Assembly: GCA_900546455.1 (NCBI GenBank)
Contig: URCS01000063.1
Span: 1 to 10,123, forward strand
DNA length: 10,123 nucleotides
DNA from: an uncultured Collinsella sp.
GTDB taxonomy: Bacteria; Actinomycetota; Coriobacteriia; Coriobacteriales; Coriobacteriaceae
Reading direction: 5' to 3'
The notes beneath the pieces were generated by a model. It ran no database searches. It saw only the letters and a program-made list of their open reading frames with translations, and was not told the DNA's origin. Positions 6,986 to 10,123 of this stretch are shown here, in pieces. Within the stretch, counting starts at the first letter, position 1. Each line of letters opens with the position of its first letter. Position numbers and translations under genes: made by a program.

Positions 6986-6989
6986 TCCC

Positions 6990-8417
6990 ATGGCAGTAGA
7001 TAACAAGCAGATTGCCACCGATGTCCTCGAGCTCGTGGGCGGTGCGGAAAACGTCACCGTCGCCACCAACTGCATGACGCGCCTGCGTCTGACGCTCAAG
7101 GACAACAACAAGGCCGACGTGGAGAAGATCAAGAAGGTCAAGGGTGTTCTGGGTTGCCAGTTCGCCGGCAGCCAGCTCCAGGTCATCATCGGCCAGAACG
7201 TGCCCAAGGTGCTTGCCGAGTTCGTCGCCATGTCCGGCGTCAAGCAGGGTGCCGCGGTCGACGAGAACCTCGACGCTCCCAAGGAGAAGTTCGAGCTCAA
7301 GAACCTGCCGAACATCATCCTCGACTATCTGTCGGGCTCCATGACCCAGCTGATCCCGCTGCTTATGGCCGGCGGTCTGTTCCGCACCATCGCTGCGGTC
7401 CTCGGCCCCACCATGCTTGGCGTTCTCTCCGACACCGATCCGACCTACACGTTCCTCTACACCACCCTGTACGAGGCCACGTTTACCTTTATCCCCATCT
7501 ACCTGGGCTATGCCGCTGCTAAGAAGCTCGGCGCCTCCCCGGTTCTGGGCATGCTCCTCGGCGGCGCCCTCATGGCCCCGTCCGTCGTGAGTGTCGCGAC
7601 CCAGGATGGCGGCGGAATCATCTCCGTCTACGGCATTCAGATCGCCGCTGCCAACTATCAGCAGTCCGTCCTGCCGATTATCCTTTCGGTGCCTGTCCTC
7701 TACTTCGTCGAGAAGTTCTTTAAGAAGGTCATGCCCGACGTGCTCTCCACGGTCTTCACGCCGTTCTGCACCATGATCGTTACCATCCCCATCGCCTTCA
7801 TCGTCCTCGCCCCGCTCGGCAACGAGATCGGCAGCCTCATCGCTAACGCCCTCTTCGGTCTCGCTGACATGGGTGGCATCGGTATCCTGCTCGTCATGGC
7901 CGTCCTCGGCGCCTTCTGGCAGCTCTTCGTGGTCTGCGGTATGCACATGCCCGTCATCCTGCTCGCTCAGGTTCAGATCATCGCTGCCGGCTACGATCCC
8001 TTCGTCTTCGTTTCCACCAACTGCGCTATGGCCGCTGTCTGGGGCTGCGCCTTCGGTGCCTTCCTCAAGATGAAGAACCCCGACGAGAAGGGTCTTGCCC
8101 TGGGCTACGTCATCTCCGCCATCGCCGGCGGCGTCACCGAGCCCGCACTCTTCGGTATCCTCATGCGCTTCCGTCGCACCATGTTCGGTATGTTCATCGG
8201 CGGTGCCATCGGCGCTGTGTTCTCCGGCCTCATGGGCGTTACCTATTACCTCGCTGGCGGTGCCTCCAACTTCCTGGTCTTCACCAACTACCTGCAGGGT
8301 GGCCAGATGAACACCGTCTGGGCTATCGTCGGTATGGCAATCTCCTTTGTCATCGCCGCTGCCGTCGTCTTCGTCGCCGGCTTCTCCAAGGAGGAGCTCG
8401 CCGAGATGGAGGCCTAA
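6990..8417 (+). CDS. PTS EIIBC sugar permease, glucose/beta-glucoside superfamily
   Basis: A 475-residue membrane permease of the phosphoenolpyruvate sugar phosphotransferase system. The EIIB domain (about 1-80) carries the phosphorylated Cys28 in the motif NCMTRLRL; a linker of about 25 residues leads to EIIC (about 105-465), with roughly ten hydrophobic segments and the substrate-site motif GGVTEPALFG (380-389). B-then-C order without EIIA is typical of sucrose, trehalose, beta-glucoside and N-acetylmuramate permeases, so EIIA must come from elsewhere. The sugar cannot be read from sequence alone. Codons are strongly biased to C-ending forms (CTC, GTC, ATC, GCC), more than in its neighbours, which suggests high expression. 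It is divergent from the esterase across shared operators and is followed by a terminator and then an apiosidase-like glycosidase, so a glycoside or substituted oligosaccharide substrate is likely. Confidence 0.9.
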   Translation: MAVDNKQIATDVLELVGGAENVTVATNCMTRLRLTLKDNNKADVEKIKKVKGVLGCQFAGSQLQVIIGQNVPKVLAEFVAMSGVKQGAAVDENLDAPKEKFELKNLPNIILDYLSGSMTQLIPLLMAGGLFRTIAAVLGPTMLGVLSDTDPTYTFLYTTLYEATFTFIPIYLGYAAAKKLGASPVLGMLLGGALMAPSVVSVATQDGGGIISVYGIQIAAANYQQSVLPIILSVPVLYFVEKFFKKVMPDVLSTVFTPFCTMIVTIPIAFIVLAPLGNEIGSLIANALFGLADMGGIGILLVMAVLGAFWQLFVVCGMHMPVILLAQVQIIAAGYDPFVFVSTNCAMAAVWGCAFGAFLKMKNPDEKGLALGYVISAIAGGVTEPALFGILMRFRRTMFGMFIGGAIGAVFSGLMGVTYYLAGGASNFLVFTNYLQGGQMNTVWAIVGMAISFVIAAAVVFVAGFSKEELAEMEA

Positions 8418-8457
8418 GGCCAAGCCATTCGGTCGCATACGACCTTACCTACACGAC

Positions 8458-8491
8458 AGGGCCCCGTCAGGCGCAAGCCCGGCGGGGCCCT
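8458..8491 (+). terminator. hairpin terminator after the PTS gene
   Basis: AGGGCCCCG (8458-8466) pairs perfectly with CGGGGCCCT (8483-8491), 41 nt after the stop. It is followed by a short, imperfect T-run (TTCTTG). The stem is very strong, so termination or strong attenuation is likely, with some readthrough possible into the glycosidase gene. Confidence 0.75.
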
Positions 8492-8555
8492 TCTTGCAAG
8501 GTAGACTGGAGCGGGCAAGTGGTGTCCGCCCGCAGGGGTTTGTTAAACGGCGGGG

Positions 8556-8584
8556 GCTTTCGCATCAGGGGTTACCGCGAAAGC
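8556..8584 (+). promoter_or_regulatory. hairpin in the glycosidase leader
   Basis: GCTTTCGC (8556-8563) and GCGAAAGC (8577-8584) form an 8-bp stem around a 13-nt loop, 44 nt before the glycosidase start. A GTTAAAC half-site-like sequence lies just upstream at 8542-8548. It may be an operator, an attenuator or an mRNA-stability element; there is no run of T after it to support a second terminator. Confidence 0.4.
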
Positions 8585-8628
8585 TTCTGCCGGTTCGCAA
8601 TTCCTTTATCGAGCGAAAGGACATGCAG

Positions 8629-9942
8629 ATGAGTTTGGGAAAACTGACCGTCAACGGTCGTCAGGACGGTTTTTTGTGCGAGGGCAAGCCGTTCTTTTGG
8701 TTTGCCGATACGTGCTGGAGTGCGTTTACCAGCATCCCCGAGGCCGACTGGGACTACTATCTGACCCGCCGCGCCGAGCAGGGCATGAACGTGCTGCAGA
8801 TTAACACGCTGCCGCAGTGGGATCGCTGCTGCCCCGATCTGGGCATTTGGCCCTATGCCAGCGAGGATGGCGTGCGCTTTGATTGGTCTCAACCCAACCA
8901 GGCGTATTGGGATCGCGCCGCCGCCATGTGCCGCGCTGCCGTCGAGCACGGCATTCGTCCGGCGCTCGTGCTCATGTGGTGCAACTACGTGCCCGGTACC
9001 TGGGGCGCTAAGATCGCCGAGCGTTGCGGTGCCGAGGTTATGCCGCGCGAGGAGGTCCGTGCCCACGTTGCCCGCGTCGTCGAGAACCTGGGCGAGTTCG
9101 ATCCCGTCTATGTGGTGACGGGCGACACGGACTTTGCCGGTGACGAGGCGATTGCCTATTACGAGGATGCGCTCGACGAGGTTGCGAAGCGCGCGCCCGA
9201 GGCCCTGCGTACCATGCACATCAATCGCGGTAACCGCACGATTCCCGCGCAGTATTTGGACCGCCTGGACTTCTATATGTTCCAGCCCGGCCACAACTAC
9301 GAAGGCCAGCCCGAGGCCTGGCACCTGCCGCAGGACTTTATCGCCAGCTATCCCAAAAAGCCGATGGTCAACTCCGAGCCCTGCTACGAGCAGATGGGTG
9401 CGTCGCGCAACGTGTACTGGCGTTTTACCGCGCAGGACTGTCGCGCGAGCGTGTGGTCTTCGATCCTTGCCGGCGCCAGCGCGGGCGTGACCTACGGCGC
9501 CCACGGCGTTTGGAACTGGCAGACATCGCGCAGCCAGGGTTCGGTGCTGGGTGAGGGCTTTGACATGCCGTTCCGCTGGCAGGAGTGTCTGCAGTTTGCG
9601 GGCGTGTGGGATTTTGCCGCCATCGAGCACGTGCTTGCCGGCCTGGGTGCCACGGCTAGCGACGACGCTCTCGCCGTTATCCCGGCACAGGAGCTGCTCG
9701 ATGACGCGCGCGAGTCCATCCGTGTGGCGCGTATTGGCGAGCGTGTCGTCACCTATCTGCCGCGCACCACGGCACTTACGTTTAAGCTCGATAGTGCGCG
9801 CGGCTGGTCGGCGACGGCCCTCGACATGGAGGCCAAGCGTATCGCCAAGCTGCCCGTTCGCGACAATGGCGACGGCACCGTGCGCGTGGCTCAGCATTCC
9901 TTTGAGCACGACGCCCTGGTGATCCTGACGCCCGAGCACTAA
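8629..9942 (+). CDS. apiosidase-like glycoside hydrolase (DUF4038, GH140-like)
   Basis: A 437-residue protein. Two ATGs (8623, 8629) follow AAAGGA at 8616-8621; only 8629 has a workable 7-nt spacing. The N-terminal TIM barrel (about 5-335) has the DUF4038 features: KPFFWFADTCWSAF (20-33), an NVLQINTLP strand (54-62), VLMWCNYVPGTWG (114-126), TGDTDF with Asp166/Asp168, and MVNSEPCYEQ with Glu250. By comparison with GH140 apiosidase, an Asp acid/base near 166 and Glu250 as nucleophile are the likely catalytic pair. Residues from about 345 form a small C-terminal beta domain like the 'collagen-binding' domain that follows DUF4038. There is no signal peptide, so it is cytoplasmic, unlike the exported GH140 enzymes of Bacteroides. 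It lies 211 nt after the PTS gene, on the same strand but beyond a terminator. Apiose specificity is not established; other glycosides are possible. Confidence 0.85.
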   Translation: MSLGKLTVNGRQDGFLCEGKPFFWFADTCWSAFTSIPEADWDYYLTRRAEQGMNVLQINTLPQWDRCCPDLGIWPYASEDGVRFDWSQPNQAYWDRAAAMCRAAVEHGIRPALVLMWCNYVPGTWGAKIAERCGAEVMPREEVRAHVARVVENLGEFDPVYVVTGDTDFAGDEAIAYYEDALDEVAKRAPEALRTMHINRGNRTIPAQYLDRLDFYMFQPGHNYEGQPEAWHLPQDFIASYPKKPMVNSEPCYEQMGASRNVYWRFTAQDCRASVWSSILAGASAGVTYGAHGVWNWQTSRSQGSVLGEGFDMPFRWQECLQFAGVWDFAAIEHVLAGLGATASDDALAVIPAQELLDDARESIRVARIGERVVTYLPRTTALTFKLDSARGWSATALDMEAKRIAKLPVRDNGDGTVRVAQHSFEHDALVILTPEH

Positions 9943-10123
9943 CGCTCGAGCTTCGATCCCGAGTTGCTCCCTCGGCCCGGGCACCTCCCTCCCTTTTCCG
10001 ATATCAACAACCCAGTCCCCTTTATATGTTGCGGTGGAATAGTTCCTAAATGACAGCCCGGGCCGGTCAAAGGGGGTGCGGACGATTTCTTGGACCGCGC
10101 CTAGGCGTATCCAAGCTTCCTGC
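9943..10123. other. downstream intergenic region, no gene seen
   Basis: After the glycosidase stop there is a weak hairpin (CCGAG 9959-9963 with CTCGG 9971-9975) followed by a pyrimidine-rich stretch that may aid termination. The rest holds the repeat half-copy at 10029-10052. A minus-strand frame stays open from the right edge through this stretch, but it continues as the antisense shadow of the glycosidase and is not called as a gene. Confidence 0.6.
10029..10052 (+). repeat. palindromic intergenic repeat, half-copy 2
   Basis: These 24 nt match 3244-3267 at all but one position, and the first 19 nt are the exact reverse complement of 3288-3306. The matching opposite arm is not present in the remaining 71 nt, although a GGGCC follows at the expected distance. 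It is either a degraded copy or one whose second arm has diverged. Like copy 1, it lies 3' of a gene. Confidence 0.7.

Larger units (their letters stand above)
6500..6989. other. 490-nt AT-rich divergent control region
   Basis: This gap between the divergent esterase and PTS starts is visibly richer in A/T than the genes around it. It contains no credible gene; the minus-strand frame through 6695 is a shadow that runs into the permease gene. It holds at least six GTAAAC or GTTTAC half-sites (6526, 6599, 6675, 6842, 6856, 6867, 6878), palindromes listed separately, a dyad GGCAA-AA-TTGCC at 6812-6823, and a pair of CGTTCACC direct repeats. A TATAGT at 6920-6925 could be a -10 box for the PTS gene, but no convincing -35 box was found at the right distance. 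Confidence 0.7.

Noticed and set aside
6695..7318. 207-residue minus-strand frame entering the control region
   Set aside because: It overlaps the EIIB domain antisense and then runs through AT-rich operator DNA. It has a Ser/Thr-rich biased composition and no ribosome site.
6945..8438. 497-residue minus-strand frame opposite the PTS gene
   Set aside because: The translation is dominated by Gly, Asp, Glu and His without any motif, while the plus strand encodes an unmistakable EIIBC permease.
8347..8628. N-terminal extension of the glycosidase into the PTS gene
   Set aside because: The frame is open, but it would overlap the permease gene in another frame and read through a terminator; the start at 8629 has a proper ribosome site and gives the expected domain length.
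8572..9984. 470-residue minus-strand frame opposite the glycosidase, open to the right edge
   Set aside because: It lacks any recognisable domain and a good start, and it mirrors the codon pattern of the GH140-like gene.

Overview
The window looks like chromosomal DNA of a high-GC Gram-positive gut bacterium, most likely Collinsella or another Coriobacteriia. That call is inference, from GC-rich third codon positions, AGGAGG-type ribosome sites, a glucose-family PTS permease and a DUF4428/zinc-ribbon/SPFH gene set; no rRNA or marker gene is present to prove it. There are seven genes. No tRNA, rRNA, CRISPR array, transposase or phage gene was seen.

Region A (1-3111, minus strand) is a compact three-gene operon read right to left: a small DUF4428 protein with two zinc ribbons, a YdjG-like protein with two zinc ribbons and two membrane helices, and a YdjI-like SPFH (flotillin/stomatin-type) protein that runs off the left edge. 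In Bacillus subtilis, YdjG and YdjI work with PspA at the membrane in envelope stress. Here a DUF4428 protein leads the operon and no PspA is visible.

Region B (3112-5161) holds a palindromic intergenic repeat (3244-3306) with what look like remnants of a zinc-ribbon peptide on either side, then a minus-strand DUF1593 (Sde182-type nucleoside-hydrolase-like) gene, then a very strong nested palindrome of 125 nt (5027-5151).

Region C (5162-9942) looks like a carbohydrate-use locus. A minus-strand cytoplasmic esterase and a plus-strand PTS EIIBC permease are divergent around a 490-nt AT-rich control region dense in GTAAAC/GTTTAC half-sites, several arranged as palindromes. A hairpin terminator follows the permease. 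Next comes an apiosidase-like (DUF4038, GH140-like) glycosidase with its own ribosome site and an upstream hairpin. None of the enzymes has a signal peptide, so the working model is that the PTS imports and phosphorylates a substituted oligosaccharide or glycoside, and the esterase, the glycosidase and perhaps the DUF1593 protein take it apart in the cytoplasm. No EIIA and no transcription regulator are encoded in the window.

Region D (9943-10123) is non-coding as far as can be seen and carries a further half-copy of the repeat found at 3244-3306.
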